From contig NZ_ML058606.1 of NCBI RefSeq assembly GCF_003635165.1, forward strand, positions 62,001 through 126,000: a stretch of 64,000 bases of DNA. Reading direction: 5' to 3'. The stretch's first letter is position 1, and each line of letters opens with the position of its first letter. This DNA is from Burkholderia sp. Nafp2/4-1b (GTDB taxonomy: Bacteria > Pseudomonadota > Gammaproteobacteria > Burkholderiales > Burkholderiaceae). Below the pieces are notes generated by a model. That model was not told the DNA's origin. It saw only the letters and a list, made by a program, of their open reading frames with translations, and made no database searches. Both the position numbers and the translations under genes were made by a program. This document shows, piece after piece, positions 1 through 9,535 of this stretch.

Positions 1-749
1 CGGCGTCCGACCAGATCGTGTCGGAAGGCGCGCGGCTGCGCTATCGCTCGGCGGGCCAGTTCACCGCGCCGATGACGATCCGGATGCCGTGCGGCGGCGG
101 CATCTACGGCGGCCAGACGCACAGCCAGAGCCCGGAGGCGATGTTCACGCAGGTCTGCGGATTGCGCACGGTGATGCCGTCGAATCCGTACGACGCGAAA
201 GGGCTGCTGATCGCATCGATCGAGAACGACGATCCGGTGATCTTCCTCGAGCCGAAACGCCTGTACAACGGGCCGTTCGACGGCCATCACGAGCGTCCGG
301 TCACGTCGTGGCTCAAGCATCCGGGCAGCGCGGTGCCGGAAGGCTATTACACGGTGCCGCTCGATACGGCCGCGATCGTGCGGCCCGGCAACGACGTGAC
401 GGTGCTGACGTACGGCACGACCGTTCACGTGTCGCTTGCCGCGGCGGAGGAAACCGGCATCGACGCGGAAGTGATCGACCTGCGCACGCTGTGGCCGGTC
501 GACCTCGACACGATCGTCGCCTCGGTGCGCAAGACTGGCCGCTGCGTCGTCGTGCACGAAGCGACGCGCACCTGCGGCTATGGTGCGGAACTGGTGTCGC
601 TCGTGCAGGAGCATTGCTTCTATCACCTGGAAGCACCGGTCGAGCGGACGACGGGCTGGGACACGCCGTATCCGCACGCGCAGGAATGGGCGTATTTCCC
701 CGGCCCGGCCCGGGTTGGCGAAGCGTTGCGACGCGTGATGGAGGCGTGA
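1..749 (+). CDS. bkdA2: Branched-chain 2-oxoacid dehydrogenase E1 component, beta subunit (3' part only)
   Basis: Partial: the frame is already open at the window edge (codons from base 3) and ends at TGA 747-749, leaving about 248 C-terminal residues. The sequence fits the thiamine-diphosphate-dependent E1 beta family: the segment MPCGGGIYGG, the phrase FLEPKRLYNG that follows the cofactor-binding half, and a C-terminal transketolase domain with TYGTTVHV and ERTTGWDTPYP. With E1 alpha (outside the window) it decarboxylates 2-oxoacids from valine, leucine and isoleucine and hands the acyl group to E2. The E2 gene starts two bases after its stop, so the genes are one operon. A pyruvate or acetoin E1 beta is the alternative; the branched-chain call rests on overall similarity and operon order. 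Confidence 0.85.
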   Translation, partial: ASDQIVSEGARLRYRSAGQFTAPMTIRMPCGGGIYGGQTHSQSPEAMFTQVCGLRTVMPSNPYDAKGLLIASIENDDPVIFLEPKRLYNGPFDGHHERPVTSWLKHPGSAVPEGYYTVPLDTAAIVRPGNDVTVLTYGTTVHVSLAAAEETGIDAEVIDLRTLWPVDLDTIVASVRKTGRCVVVHEATRTCGYGAELVSLVQEHCFYHLEAPVERTTGWDTPYPHAQEWAYFPGPARVGEALRRVMEA

Positions 750-750
750 G

Positions 751-2103
751 ATGGGCATTCATGTCATCAAGATGCCGGATATCGGCGAAGGGATCGCCGA
801 GGTCGAGCTGGTGGCCTGGCACGTGCAACCTGGCCAGACGATCGCCGAGGATCAGCCGCTCGCCGATGTGATGACCGACAAGGCGGCGGTGGAGATTCCG
901 TCGCCGGTCGCGGGCAAGGTGCTGGAACTTGGCGGCCGGATCGGCGAGATGATGGCGGTCGGCAGCGAGCTGATTCGTCTCGAAGTCGAAGGCGAGGGCA
1001 ACCTGAAGCCGGGTGCGAAGGGGCGGGATGCGGCAGCGGAGGCGGCGCCGCGTCCGGCGCCGGCCGACGTGCACGCCAAGCCGTCCTCTGTCGAAGAGGA
1101 ATCCGAAACGCATGCGTCGTCGCGGGCAAAGACGCACGCAACGCCGCCCGCGGCGCATCGCGCACCGGCCGAGCCGCATCGCGCGGAACGTGCGGCACAG
1201 CCGCGCGCGGCGCTCGCGCCGGCCGAACGGCCGCTTGCGTCGCCGGCGGTGCGCCAGCGCGCGTGGGACATGGGCATCGAGCTGCGCTTCGTGCGCGGCA
1301 CGGGCGACGCAGGGCGCATCCTGCACGCGGACCTCGATGCGTATGCGCGCACGGGCGGCCATGGTGCCAGTCGTGGCTCGCAAGCGCACGGTTACGACGA
1401 GCGCAACGACGAAATCGAAGTGCCGGTGATCGGCTTGCGGCGCGCGATCGCGCGCAAGATGCAGGAAGCGAAGCGCCGCATTCCGCACTTCAGCTACGTC
1501 GAGGAAATCGACGTTACCGAGCTCGAAGCGCTGCGCGCGGAGTTGAATCGCCGTTACGGCGACACGCGCGGCCGGCTCACGCCGCTGCCGCTGCTGATCC
1601 GCGCGATGGTGATCGCGCTGCGCGACTTCCCTCAGATCAACGCGCGCTACGACGACGAAGCCGGTGTCGTCACGCAATACGGCGCGGTGCACATGGGCGT
1701 CGCGACGCAGACGGACGGCGGCCTCACGGTGCCCGTGCTGCGCCACGCGGAAGCGCGCGACGTCTGGTCTATCTCGGCGGAAATCGCGCGGCTTGCCGAT
1801 GCGGTGCGCGCGAATCGCGCGCAGCGCGACGAGCTGACCGGCTCGACGATCACGATCTCGAGCCTCGGCGCACTCGGCGGCATCGTGTCGACGCCGGTGA
1901 TCAACCATCCTGAGGTCGGCATCGTCGGCGTGAACCGGATGGTCGAGCGGCCGATGATCCGCGACGGCGCGATCGTCGCGCGCAAGATGATGAACCTGTC
2001 GTCGTCGTTCGACCATCGCGTGGTCGACGGCGCGGACGCGGCCGAATTCATCCAGGCCGTGCGCGGGTTGCTCGAGCGCCCGGTATTGCTGTTCGTGGAG
2101 TGA
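751..2103 (+). CDS. bkdB: Branched-chain 2-oxoacid dehydrogenase E2 (dihydrolipoamide acyltransferase)
   Basis: Core enzyme of the branched-chain complex, moving the acyl group from lipoamide to CoA. It shows one N-terminal lipoyl domain (residues 1-75) with the lipoylated lysine at K44 in TDKAA, a low-complexity Ala/Pro/Arg linker (about 90-160), a peripheral subunit-binding domain (about 160-200), and the acyltransferase domain to the end. The catalytic motif SFDHRVVDG places His422 and Asp426. The 450-residue length suits a single-lipoyl E2. ATG start two bases after the E1 beta stop; its own stop lies just before the E3 start. Confidence 0.92.
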   Translation: MGIHVIKMPDIGEGIAEVELVAWHVQPGQTIAEDQPLADVMTDKAAVEIPSPVAGKVLELGGRIGEMMAVGSELIRLEVEGEGNLKPGAKGRDAAAEAAPRPAPADVHAKPSSVEEESETHASSRAKTHATPPAAHRAPAEPHRAERAAQPRAALAPAERPLASPAVRQRAWDMGIELRFVRGTGDAGRILHADLDAYARTGGHGASRGSQAHGYDERNDEIEVPVIGLRRAIARKMQEAKRRIPHFSYVEEIDVTELEALRAELNRRYGDTRGRLTPLPLLIRAMVIALRDFPQINARYDDEAGVVTQYGAVHMGVATQTDGGLTVPVLRHAEARDVWSISAEIARLADAVRANRAQRDELTGSTITISSLGALGGIVSTPVINHPEVGIVGVNRMVERPMIRDGAIVARKMMNLSSSFDHRVVDGADAAEFIQAVRGLLERPVLLFVE

Positions 2104-2108
2104 GCGCG

Positions 2109-3500
2109 ATGGCGAACGAACACACCACATTGCTCGTCATCGGCGGCGGGCCGGGCGGTTACGTCGCCGCGATTCGCGCGGGGCAGCTCGGCATTCCGAC
2201 GGTGCTCGTCGAGCGCGAACGGCTCGGCGGCACGTGCCTGAACATCGGCTGCATTCCGTCGAAGGCGCTGATCCACGTCGCCGACGCGTTCGAGCAGGCG
2301 TGCGGACAGGCAGGCGAAGGCATGCTCGGCATTCGCGTGCGCACGCCGGAGATCGATATCGCGAAAAGCGTCGCGTGGAAGGACGGCATCGTCGAGCGGC
2401 TCACGCGCGGCGTCGGCGCGCTGCTGAAGAAGCACGGCGTGCGCGTGCTGCATGGCGACGCGCGCGTCGTCGACGGCAAGACGGTCGACGTCGTCGCCGG
2501 CGATCACACGACGCGCATCGCATGCGAACACCTGCTGCTCGCGACGGGCTCGGAACCGGTCGCGCTGCCGTCGATGCCGTTCGGCGGTCACGTCGTGTCG
2601 TCGACCGAAGCGCTGTCCCCGACGTCGCTGCCGAAGCGGCTGGTCGTCGTCGGCGCCGGGTACATCGGGCTCGAACTCGGGACCGTCTATCGCAAGCTCG
2701 GCGTCGACGTGAGCATCGTCGAAGCGGCTGAGCGCGTGCTGCCTGCGTATGACGCGGAACTCGCGAAGCCGGTCGCCGATTCGCTCGCGCGGCTCGGCGT
2801 CGGCCTGTGGCTGGGCCACAAGGTGCTGGGCCTCGCGACCGACGGCGCGGTGCGCGTGCAGGCGCCCGACGGCGCGGAGCAGACGCTTGCGGCCGATCGC
2901 GTGCTGGTGGCCGTGGGCCGCCGGCCGCGCGTCGACGGCTTCGGGCTCGAAGCGCTGCCGCTCGATCGCAACGGCCGCGCGCTGCGTATCGACGACGAAT
3001 GCCGCACGTCGATGCGCAACGTGTGGGCGATCGGCGACGTCGCCGGCGAGCCGATGCTCGCGCATCGCGCGATGGCGCAGGGCGAGATGGTCGCGGAGCT
3101 GATCGCGGGACGGCGCCGCAAATTCATACCCGCGTCGATTCCCGCCGTGTGCTTCACCGACCCTGAGGTCGTCACGTCCGGCTGGTCGCCCGACGACGCG
3201 AAGGCGGCCGGCGTCGACTGCATCAGCGCGTCGTTCCCGTTCGCGGCGAACGGGCGCGCGATGACGCTTCAGGCCACCGACGGTTTCGTGCGCGTCGTGG
3301 CGCGACGCGATACGCATTTGATCGTCGGCTGGCAGGCGGTCGGGCGCGGCGTGTCGGAACTGGCCGCGGCGTTCTCGCAGTCGATCGAGATGGGCGCGCG
3401 GCTCGAGGACGTCGGCGGCACGATCCACGCGCATCCGACGCTCGGCGAAGCGATGCAGGAGGCGGCGTTGCGCGCGCTGGGGCATGCGCTGCATGTGTGA
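2109..3500 (+). CDS. lpdV: Dihydrolipoamide dehydrogenase (E3 of the branched-chain complex)
   Basis: FAD-dependent E3 that reoxidises dihydrolipoamide with NAD+. Visible features are the N-terminal FAD fold (VIGGGPGGY), the redox disulfide in [13 protein letters not shown] (Cys43/Cys48), the NAD-binding fold [13 protein letters not shown], a second FAD motif ending AIGDV, and the C-terminal dimer interface with the HPTxxE base (His442, Glu447). I take ATG 2109 rather than the in-frame GTG at 2100 that overlaps the bkdB stop; the protein is then 463 residues, normal for the family. Last gene of the operon, followed by a strong terminator. Confidence 0.92.
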   Translation: MANEHTTLLVIGGGPGGYVAAIRAGQLGIPTVLVERERLGGTCLNIGCIPSKALIHVADAFEQACGQAGEGMLGIRVRTPEIDIAKSVAWKDGIVERLTRGVGALLKKHGVRVLHGDARVVDGKTVDVVAGDHTTRIACEHLLLATGSEPVALPSMPFGGHVVSSTEALSPTSLPKRLVVVGAGYIGLELGTVYRKLGVDVSIVEAAERVLPAYDAELAKPVADSLARLGVGLWLGHKVLGLATDGAVRVQAPDGAEQTLAADRVLVAVGRRPRVDGFGLEALPLDRNGRALRIDDECRTSMRNVWAIGDVAGEPMLAHRAMAQGEMVAELIAGRRRKFIPASIPAVCFTDPEVVTSGWSPDDAKAAGVDCISASFPFAANGRAMTLQATDGFVRVVARRDTHLIVGWQAVGRGVSELAAAFSQSIEMGARLEDVGGTIHAHPTLGEAMQEAALRALGHALHV

Positions 3501-3528
3501 TCCCGATGCGGCATGCATGGCCGAACGG

Positions 3529-3556
3529 AGCCCCGCTGCGGCGGGGCTTTTTGTTT
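3529..3556 (+). terminator. Rho-independent terminator of the bkd operon
   Basis: An 8-bp GC-rich stem (AGCCCCGC pairing with GCGGGGCT, tetraloop TGCG) is followed directly by a T-rich run with one G interruption. It lies 29 bases after the lpdV stop. Confidence 0.9.
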
Positions 3557-3965
3557 TGCGTGCCGGACGCGATGTACGCGCTGAGCCAGCCGGATCTCTC
3601 GCGACAGCGTGTCGTCGGTGCGTCGAAGAATGACGAGAACGCGCCGATGGAGGCGCTGGCGCCGATGCAGAAACCGATCCAAGCGGATCGTGCGGCCCGC
3701 ACGTTGCCAGTCGCCGACTGGCACAGCGGCCATCGCTCCTCGACGGCGCCGACACGCGGTTCCACACGCGTGCGTGGCGGCATGACCGGCCGGTTGCAGC
3801 GCGGCGAAGCCGGTCGTTGACCGTGACGAGCGAACCGTTCATCGTGTCGATAGCGCGGCCGGTTGCCGCGCACGGGCGGGTGCTCTGCCGCACGACATGC
3901 GCGCGCGGCGGCGCGCGATTTTCGCTTCCCGGCCGCCTGTAGCGGCTCCACACGGAACTATCCGA
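3557..3965. other. 409-bp intergenic stretch without a convincing gene
   Basis: No recognisable protein. A + frame from ATG 3571 to TGA 3820 (82 codons) has Burkholderia-like third-position GC but no family features and no good ribosome-binding site; it could be a gene remnant. No repeat or RNA gene was seen. Confidence 0.4.
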
Positions 3966-4595
3966 ATGAAACTGCTGCTCGTCGGCGCGACCGGACTCGT
4001 CGGGCGCCACGTTCTCGAACTCGCGCTGGCCGATGCGCGGGTCGACCGGGTCGTCGTGCTCGCGCGCCGGCCGTTGTCGCCGCATCCGAAGCTGCGCGCG
4101 CTCGCGGTCGACTTCGATCATCTGCCCGAGACGGCCGACGCGTGGCAGGCCGATGCCGTGATCTGCACCCTCGGCACCACGATGCGGGCCGCAGGCTCGC
4201 AGGCAGCATTCCGCCGCGTCGATCACGACTATCCGCTCGCGGTCGCGCGCCTCGCGCACCGGTACGGCACGCCGACCTACGTACTGAATTCCGCGCTCGG
4301 CGCGGATGCTGCGTCGCGCATCTTCTACAACCGCGTGAAGGGCGAGGTCGAGCAAGCGCTCGCGGGCATCGGCTTCACGTCGCTCACCTGTGTGCGACCG
4401 GGCCTGATCGGCGGCAGCCGCGACGAATTCCGGTTCGGCGAACGGCTGCTGGTGCTTGCGCTCAGTGCCGCCGGGTCGCTGTTGCCGCTGAAGTGGCGCG
4501 TGAATCCGGCGCCGCGCATTGCGCGCGCGCTGCTCGATGCCGCGCTCGACGCGCGCCCGGGCGTGCACGTGATCGGATCGGAACGGCTCGCCTGA
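3966..4595 (+). CDS. NAD(P)-binding oxidoreductase / nucleoside-diphosphate-sugar epimerase-like protein
   Basis: A 209-residue atypical short-chain dehydrogenase (extended SDR / NmrA-like fold). The N-terminal Rossmann motif GATGLVGRH (residues 7-15) binds NAD(P), and the middle has ICTLGTTMRAAGS, typical of the small bacterial group annotated as oxidoreductases with an NAD(P)H-binding domain. The YxxxK pair appears as YNRVKGEVE. Substrate unknown. Single gene with its own start ATG; it is not part of the upstream bkd operon, which is terminated. Confidence 0.75.
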   Translation: MKLLLVGATGLVGRHVLELALADARVDRVVVLARRPLSPHPKLRALAVDFDHLPETADAWQADAVICTLGTTMRAAGSQAAFRRVDHDYPLAVARLAHRYGTPTYVLNSALGADAASRIFYNRVKGEVEQALAGIGFTSLTCVRPGLIGGSRDEFRFGERLLVLALSAAGSLLPLKWRVNPAPRIARALLDAALDARPGVHVIGSERLA

Positions 4596-4617
4596 ACGAA
4601 AGGGCGGTGGGCGTCGA

Positions 4618-4800
4618 TCAGTTGTGCCCGACACCATCGAGCGGGCCCAACTGCTCCGCGAGCGCATCGCGGAACGCGTCCAGCACTTCGCCGCCATCGT
4701 TGTTGCGCGGCGTCGCGAGCTGGAATTCCACCGTGTGGCGTAAGACTGTTTCGTCACACGATTCGATAGGGCGAACGCGGCATGCCGGCTGACCTACGAT
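4618..4800 (-). pseudogene. Possible remnant of a small protein gene
   Basis: On the minus strand a frame ending at TGA 4620-4618 reads like real protein (segments such as VEFQLATPRNNDGGEV and DAFRDALAEQLGPLDG) with the usual G/C third positions. No ATG, GTG or TTG start lies in frame at the expected place. The only nearby ATG codons (4808 and 4817) are in another frame that stops at once, and an in-frame GTG inside would leave just 37 residues. It may be a frameshifted or 5'-truncated gene, or simply a non-coding coincidence. Family not recognised. Confidence 0.3.
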
Positions 4801-4829
4801 GAAGACATTGCGTCCATCCCGGCCGAACC

Positions 4830-5504
4830 GTGTGCACCCACTACCGCGCCCCCGATGAAGACCCCGGCATCAGCGAACTGAGGATCGGCATCGGCGACCT
4901 GTATCGCCGCGATCCGTGGCGGCCCGACGTGTATCCCGACTACGCGGCGCCGATCGCGCTTGCCGACGGCGACGGGCTCGCGGTCGTCAGCGCGGTGTTC
5001 GGCTTCTGGCCGAAATTCATGCAGCCCGAGCGCGTCGATGAAAACGGCCGCAAGCGAAAGAAGCTCGATACCGTCAACGCGCGCGCGGAAACGGTCGCCT
5101 CGTCGCGGCTCTACGGCAACGCATGGCGCAACGGCCAGCGCTGCCTGATTCCGGTGCGCTGGATCGTCGAGCCGTGCTACGAGACGGGCCGCAACGTGTG
5201 GCATCGGATCGGCGTCGACGGCTGGCAACCGTGCTGCGTCGCCGGCATCTGGCGGCGTTACGAAACGCCGGACGGCCGCGAGCGGATCGGCATGACGATG
5301 CTCACGGTCAATGCCGACGATCACCCCGTGTTCGCACGCATGCATCGGCCCGGCGACGAGAAGCGGGGCGTCGTGATGCTGCGTCGCGACGACTACGACG
5401 AATGGCTGCACGTGCGCGACATCGAAGCCGCGCGCCGCATGCTGAACCTGCTTCCCGTCGACGACCTCGTCGCCGCACCCGATCAGCCGCCCGCGGGCAC
5501 CTGA
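4830..5504 (+). CDS. SOS response-associated peptidase / abasic-site DNA-protein crosslink enzyme (SRAP, YedK/HMCES family)
   Basis: SRAP proteins protect abasic sites in single-stranded DNA by forming a thiazolidine link through the cysteine exposed after methionine removal. GTG 4830 is chosen because it places Cys at position 2 (MCTHYR), which this family requires. Other expected residues are present: Asn83 in TVNARAE, Glu114 in WIVEPCYE, and a histidine in the HPVFARMHRP segment (most likely His172). The length of 224 residues matches the family. No clear LexA box is seen upstream, so SOS control is not supported here. Confidence 0.88.
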   Translation: MCTHYRAPDEDPGISELRIGIGDLYRRDPWRPDVYPDYAAPIALADGDGLAVVSAVFGFWPKFMQPERVDENGRKRKKLDTVNARAETVASSRLYGNAWRNGQRCLIPVRWIVEPCYETGRNVWHRIGVDGWQPCCVAGIWRRYETPDGRERIGMTMLTVNADDHPVFARMHRPGDEKRGVVMLRRDDYDEWLHVRDIEAARRMLNLLPVDDLVAAPDQPPAGT

Positions 5505-5581
5505 GCTTTCATTTTTCATTCGCGCGACCCGCTGCTGCACAGGCACGCGCGCGCCGACCTTTCAGACGATTTCGAAAGTTG

Positions 5582-5626
5582 CCCGATATCGGGTAATCCC
5601 CGATATCGGGCAAGTTGTATATACAA
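5582..5626. promoter_or_regulatory. Cluster of three palindromes upstream of the NCS1 permease (HutC/GntR-type operator candidate)
   Basis: Two identical 12-bp perfect palindromes CCCGATATCGGG lie at 5582-5593 and 5599-5610 (17-bp period), followed by a different perfect palindrome TTGTATATACAA at 5615-5626. The last resembles the TTGTATATACAA core I associate with HutC-type GntR regulators of histidine use; the GATATC palindromes I do not recognise. The cluster sits about 180 bp before the permease start. No regulator gene of this type lies in the window. Confidence 0.55.
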
Positions 5627-5807
5627 GATCATCCGCTGGCAATGTCGGCACACGTCGTGCCGGTTGCGCGCCAGCGTGCAGACCGTGCGTGCGTGGCGCA
5701 TGCCGGCGATCCACGGCGCACCGCACCCGACGAGCCGAAAGGGCGGCTCGGCACATTTTCGTCTCGTCCAAACCATTTGTGATCCTCAGTATCTTGGAGA
5801 TTTTCCC

Positions 5808-7232
5808 GTGTCAACGAATCCCAGTGGAAAAGCCGGCGGTCTGATCGAGGTACGCTCGATCGATTTCATTCCCGACGCCGAACGCCACGGCGGACTGCTG
5901 AGCCAGTTCACGCTGTGGCTGTCGGCGAACATGCAGATCACGGCCATCGTCACGGGCGCGCTGGCGGTGGTGCTCGGCGGCGACGTGTTCTGGTCGCTGG
6001 TCGCGTTGCTGCTCGGCCAGCTGGTCGGCGGCGCGGTGATGGCGCTGCACGGCGCGCAGGGGCCGCAGCTCGGGTTGCCGCAGATGATCTCGAGCCGCGT
6101 GCAGTTCGGCGTCTACGGCGCGATGATTCCGATCGTGCTCGTGTGCCTGATGTACATCGGCTTTTCCGCGAGCGGCTCGGTGCTTGCCGGGCAAGCCGTC
6201 GCGCAACTGCTGCACGTCGACGACGCGGCCGGCATCCTGCTGTTCGCGGCCGTGATCGTCGTGCTGACGGTGTTCGGCTATCGCGCGATCCACTTCGTCG
6301 GCCGGATCGCGAGCGTGATCGGCATCGTTGCGTTCGTCTATATGTTCACGCAGCTGTTCGCGAACCACGACGTCGGCGCGCTGCTCGCGAACAAGCATTT
6401 CTCGCTCGCGAGCTTCCTGCTGTCGATGTCGTTGTCCGCGTCGTGGCAGATCGCGTTCGGCCCGTACGTCGCCGACTATTCGCGCTACCTGCCGCGCTCG
6501 ACGTCGTCGGTCGCCACCTTCCTCGCGGTCGGCCTCGGCTCCGTGCTCGGCGCGCAGGCGGCGATGGTGTTCGGCGTGTTCGCGGCCGCGCTGGCCGGCA
6601 GCCAGTTCGCGCACCATGAAGTGTCGTATATCGTCGGCCTCGGCTCGACGGGCGCGGTGGCGGCGTTGCTGTACTTCAGCATCGCGTTCGGCAAGGTGAC
6701 GGTGACCGCGCTCAACGCGTACGGCAGCTTCATGTCGATGGCGACGATCGTCAGCGGGTTCCGCGGCAAGGGCGCGGTGTCGTCGAAGAGCCGCCTCGTC
6801 TACATCTTCGGGATGATCTGCGTGTCGACGCTGATCGCGCTGGCCGGCCGCCATTCGTTCCTGAAGGAATTCACCGCGTTCATCCTGTTCCTGCTCGCGT
6901 TCTTCACACCGTGGAGCGCGATCAACCTGGTCGACTACTACTGCTTCACGCGTTCGCGCTACGACGTGCCGGCGCTGTCCGATCCGGACGGCCGCTACGG
7001 CCGCTGGAACGTGATGGCGATCACGATCTACGTGGTCGGCATCCTCGTGCAGGTGCCGTTCATGTCGACGCACATCTACACGGGTGCGCTCGTCGACGCG
7101 CTCGGCGGCACCGACATCTCGTGGATCCTCGGCCTCATCGTGCCGGCCGTGCTGTATTACATCGCCGCCCGCGCATCGCGCCGGAGCATCCCCGAGCGCC
7201 TGATCCTGCCGCTCGAACGCGGCGAGGTTTGA
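5808..7232 (+). CDS. NCS1-family nucleobase / cytosine-purine-type permease
   Basis: Inner-membrane secondary transporter of about 474 residues with roughly 12 hydrophobic segments. It matches the NCS1 (cytosine/purine/hydantoin) family: an N-terminal acidic stretch, then GAQGPQLGLPQMISSR in the position of the family signature in TM3, and late segments INLVDYYCFTRSRYD typical of the CodB-like branch. GTG 5808 is preferred to the longer frame from 5664, because GGAG lies 9 bases upstream and the extra N-terminus is not protein-like. It probably works with the porin that follows. Substrate is not decidable from sequence; a HutC-like operator upstream raises histidine or urocanate pathways as an option. 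Confidence 0.85.
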   Translation: MSTNPSGKAGGLIEVRSIDFIPDAERHGGLLSQFTLWLSANMQITAIVTGALAVVLGGDVFWSLVALLLGQLVGGAVMALHGAQGPQLGLPQMISSRVQFGVYGAMIPIVLVCLMYIGFSASGSVLAGQAVAQLLHVDDAAGILLFAAVIVVLTVFGYRAIHFVGRIASVIGIVAFVYMFTQLFANHDVGALLANKHFSLASFLLSMSLSASWQIAFGPYVADYSRYLPRSTSSVATFLAVGLGSVLGAQAAMVFGVFAAALAGSQFAHHEVSYIVGLGSTGAVAALLYFSIAFGKVTVTALNAYGSFMSMATIVSGFRGKGAVSSKSRLVYIFGMICVSTLIALAGRHSFLKEFTAFILFLLAFFTPWSAINLVDYYCFTRSRYDVPALSDPDGRYGRWNVMAITIYVVGILVQVPFMSTHIYTGALVDALGGTDISWILGLIVPAVLYYIAARASRRSIPERLILPLERGEV

Positions 7233-7400
7233 TCGCGCATCGCATCGTCCGTCGGGCCGGCCAGCAGCCGGCCTGAGCGGCCCGCCGCGCCCGACCCCGG
7301 GCGCGCGCGGCAGTCACGCTGTACCCATCTTCGTTATTCGCGATGCCGGCATGGCAGACCACCGTGCCGGCATCGTTTCATTCCCTTATCATTGAATAGC

Positions 7401-8471
7401 ATGACTAAACAAATGAACGCACGAGACAATCGTTCCGGGGCGCGGTCGGCGCATGCCGGTCTTCGCATCGCAGTCGCGGCCGCATGCGTGGGCGGCTCGG
7501 GTGCCGCGCTCGCGCAGGACGGCGTCACGCTGTACGGCGTGATCGACGAATTCGCGCAGTACGTGAACACGGGCAACGGCTATACGGCAGCGATCGGCTC
7601 CGGTGGCCAGTGGGGCAGCCGCTTCGGGATGAAGGGCGGCGAGGACCTCGGCGGCGGCCAGAAGATAGAGTTCGCGCTCGAGAACGGCTTCAACCCGAAT
7701 GACGGTTCGCTCGCAAGCGCCGGCAGCATGTTCAACCGGCAGGCGTGGGTCGGCATCGCAGGGCAGTGGGGCAAGGTGCGCGCGGGCCGCCAGAATTCGC
7801 CGCTGTTCAACGACCAGGGCGGGCAGGATGCGTTCGGCGGCGTCACGCAGGCGTCCGGCATGGACAACCTGACCGTGTTCGCGTTTCGCACCAGCAATAC
7901 GCTGTCGTACCAGAGCCCGGAGATCGCCGGCTTCCAGGCCGGGCTGTACTTCGGATTCGGCGACGCGGGCGGCGTGCGCTCCGCGGGTTCCAGCCAGCAG
8001 TTCGACCTGACGTACACGCACGGGCCGTTCGCGGCGTTCGTCGCGGGGCAGTGGCTGAAGAACCGGACGGCGACCACCACCGATCGCACGATCCTGGCCG
8101 GCGCATCGTACGAGATCGGCAAGGCAACCGTGTACGGCGGTTTCTCCGCGGTGAAGTGGGCCGACCTCGGGATCGATTCGCGCGTGTACGGGCTGTCGGT
8201 CAAGTATCAGCTCAACCCGGCGAACTACGTCGCGCTCGGCTATGCATACTTGCACGACCAGACGTCGCAGGGCGACCACGCGGACCAGTTCGGGCTGATG
8301 TACGAATACGACCTGTCGAAGCGCACGAGCTTCTACGGTGCGCTGTCGTACCTGCGTAACCGCAACCAGGCCGGCTACACGCTCGCCGGCGCGGCGAACC
8401 CGGGCCTGCCGCTCGCGTATCCGGGCGCGAACGCGCGCGGCGTGCAGCTCGGCATCGTGCATCGCTTCTGA
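7401..8471 (+). CDS. Outer-membrane porin, Gram-negative porin 4 (OmpC-like) family
   Basis: A 356-residue beta-barrel porin typical of Burkholderia. It has a signal peptide ending in GAALAQ before DGVTLYGVID, the conserved start of the mature barrel, alternating aromatic/hydrophobic strands throughout, and the C-terminal phenylalanine (GIVHRF) needed for outer-membrane insertion. ATG 7401 is used; ATG 7413 is an alternative. It lies 168 bp after the NCS1 permease on the same strand, so a permease-porin uptake pair is plausible. Downstream GC-rich inverted repeats (8475-8550) lack a T run. Confidence 0.9.
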   Translation: MTKQMNARDNRSGARSAHAGLRIAVAAACVGGSGAALAQDGVTLYGVIDEFAQYVNTGNGYTAAIGSGGQWGSRFGMKGGEDLGGGQKIEFALENGFNPNDGSLASAGSMFNRQAWVGIAGQWGKVRAGRQNSPLFNDQGGQDAFGGVTQASGMDNLTVFAFRTSNTLSYQSPEIAGFQAGLYFGFGDAGGVRSAGSSQQFDLTYTHGPFAAFVAGQWLKNRTATTTDRTILAGASYEIGKATVYGGFSAVKWADLGIDSRVYGLSVKYQLNPANYVALGYAYLHDQTSQGDHADQFGLMYEYDLSKRTSFYGALSYLRNRNQAGYTLAGAANPGLPLAYPGANARGVQLGIVHRF

Positions 8472-8551
8472 CGATGCAGCGGGCGCCGGGCCGGCGCCTG
8501 CTTCATCCCCGTTGCGACTGCGCCGATACGCGAATGGGCGTATTCGCGCGC

Positions 8552-9508
8552 TTACATCCCGAGCCGTTCCGCGAGCGAATGACGCTGCATGCAGCGCTCC
8601 ATCGCATCGAGGAACGCCTGCTCGGCCGCGTTCATCTTGCGGTCGCGATGCCACAGCAGGAACACGTCGACGTCGACGAGCCCGTCGTCGGGCGGCAGCC
8701 GCCACAGCCGTTGCTGCGCGATGTCGTCGCGCACGATGTGCTCGGGCAGGCAGCCGATGCCGTAACCGGCGAAAATCAGCCGCCGCACTTCCTCGAGGCT
8801 CGGCGACGACGCGACGATGCGTCCGGTGAACCCCTTCTGGTCGCGGAACACCGTGAGCGGCGACAGGCTGTCGCCGATCTGGTCGCTCGTGAACGACACG
8901 AAGTTCTCCGCGAGGAGATCGTCCATCCGTAGTTGTGTCTGCCCGAACAGCCGATGATGGCGGCCGCAGTAGATCGCATAGCGCTGCCGCAGGAAGCAGC
9001 GCATCTGCAGCTTGTCGTGCGGCGTGCGGCACAGGCCGAGCCCGGCGGTGGCCGTTTTCTGCAGCAGCGACGACAGGATGTCCGACGAGCGCATTACTTC
9101 GATCTGCAGATCGATGCGCGGATACGCGCGATGGAAGTCGGCCAGGAATTCGTCGTAGACGGGCGACTCGATGCGGCTCACCGTCAGCAAGCGGATCGTG
9201 CCGGTGAGGTCGGCCGTGCTGTCGTCGAGCTCCGTCTCGAGCCGCGACACGCCACCGTAGATGTCGCTCGCGATCCGGTACACGGCCTCGCCCGCCGGCG
9301 TCGGTGCGAAGTGCGCGCCGCGCCGCTCGATCAATTTGCGCTCGAGTGCCTCTTCGAGCCGCCGCAGCGCCTGGCTGACGGCCGGCTGCGTCACGTGCAG
9401 GCGCGCGGCCGCGCGGCTCACGCTGCGCTCCTGCATGATCACCAGATAGGTGCGCAGCAGGTTCCAGTCGAGGCGATCGTTGAGGAAGGGAGCGAGATCG
9501 GCGCGCAT
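8552..9508 (-). CDS. LysR-family transcriptional regulator
   Basis: 318 residues with the N-terminal winged helix-turn-helix (about 15-75; SRAAARLHVTQPAVSQALRR) and a C-terminal periplasmic-binding-like co-inducer domain. The start is ATG 9508, since the open frame beyond it enters the regulatory region. It is divergent from the MHS transporter operon with 190 bp between starts, which contains a 16-bp-arm inverted repeat. By the usual LysR logic it probably controls the transporter-amidohydrolase-acetylpolyamine hydrolase genes and itself. Confidence 0.9.
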   Translation of the reverse strand: MRADLAPFLNDRLDWNLLRTYLVIMQERSVSRAAARLHVTQPAVSQALRRLEEALERKLIERRGAHFAPTPAGEAVYRIASDIYGGVSRLETELDDSTADLTGTIRLLTVSRIESPVYDEFLADFHRAYPRIDLQIEVMRSSDILSSLLQKTATAGLGLCRTPHDKLQMRCFLRQRYAIYCGRHHRLFGQTQLRMDDLLAENFVSFTSDQIGDSLSPLTVFRDQKGFTGRIVASSPSLEEVRRLIFAGYGIGCLPEHIVRDDIAQQRLWRLPPDDGLVDVDVFLLWHRDRKMNAAEQAFLDAMERCMQRHSLAERLGM

Positions 9509-9535
9509 CGGGTCTCCGGGCGAGGCAAGGTGGCA

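Noticed and set aside
3571..3820. 82-codon + frame after the bkd terminator
   Set aside because: Third-position GC looks coding, but there is no ribosome-binding site, family match or conserved composition; kept only as a note.
1647..4757. Very long minus-strand open frame (over 1000 codons)
   Set aside because: It runs antisense to the bkd genes and neighbours, is Arg-rich with no family features, and arises from high GC.
4745..4829. Possible LexA box before the SRAP gene
   Set aside because: CTGTTTCGTCACACGA lacks the second half ACAG needed for CTGT-N8-ACAG.
4794..5546. Minus-strand 250-codon frame opposite the SRAP gene
   Set aside because: The plus frame has the SRAP active site; the minus product has no recognisable motif.
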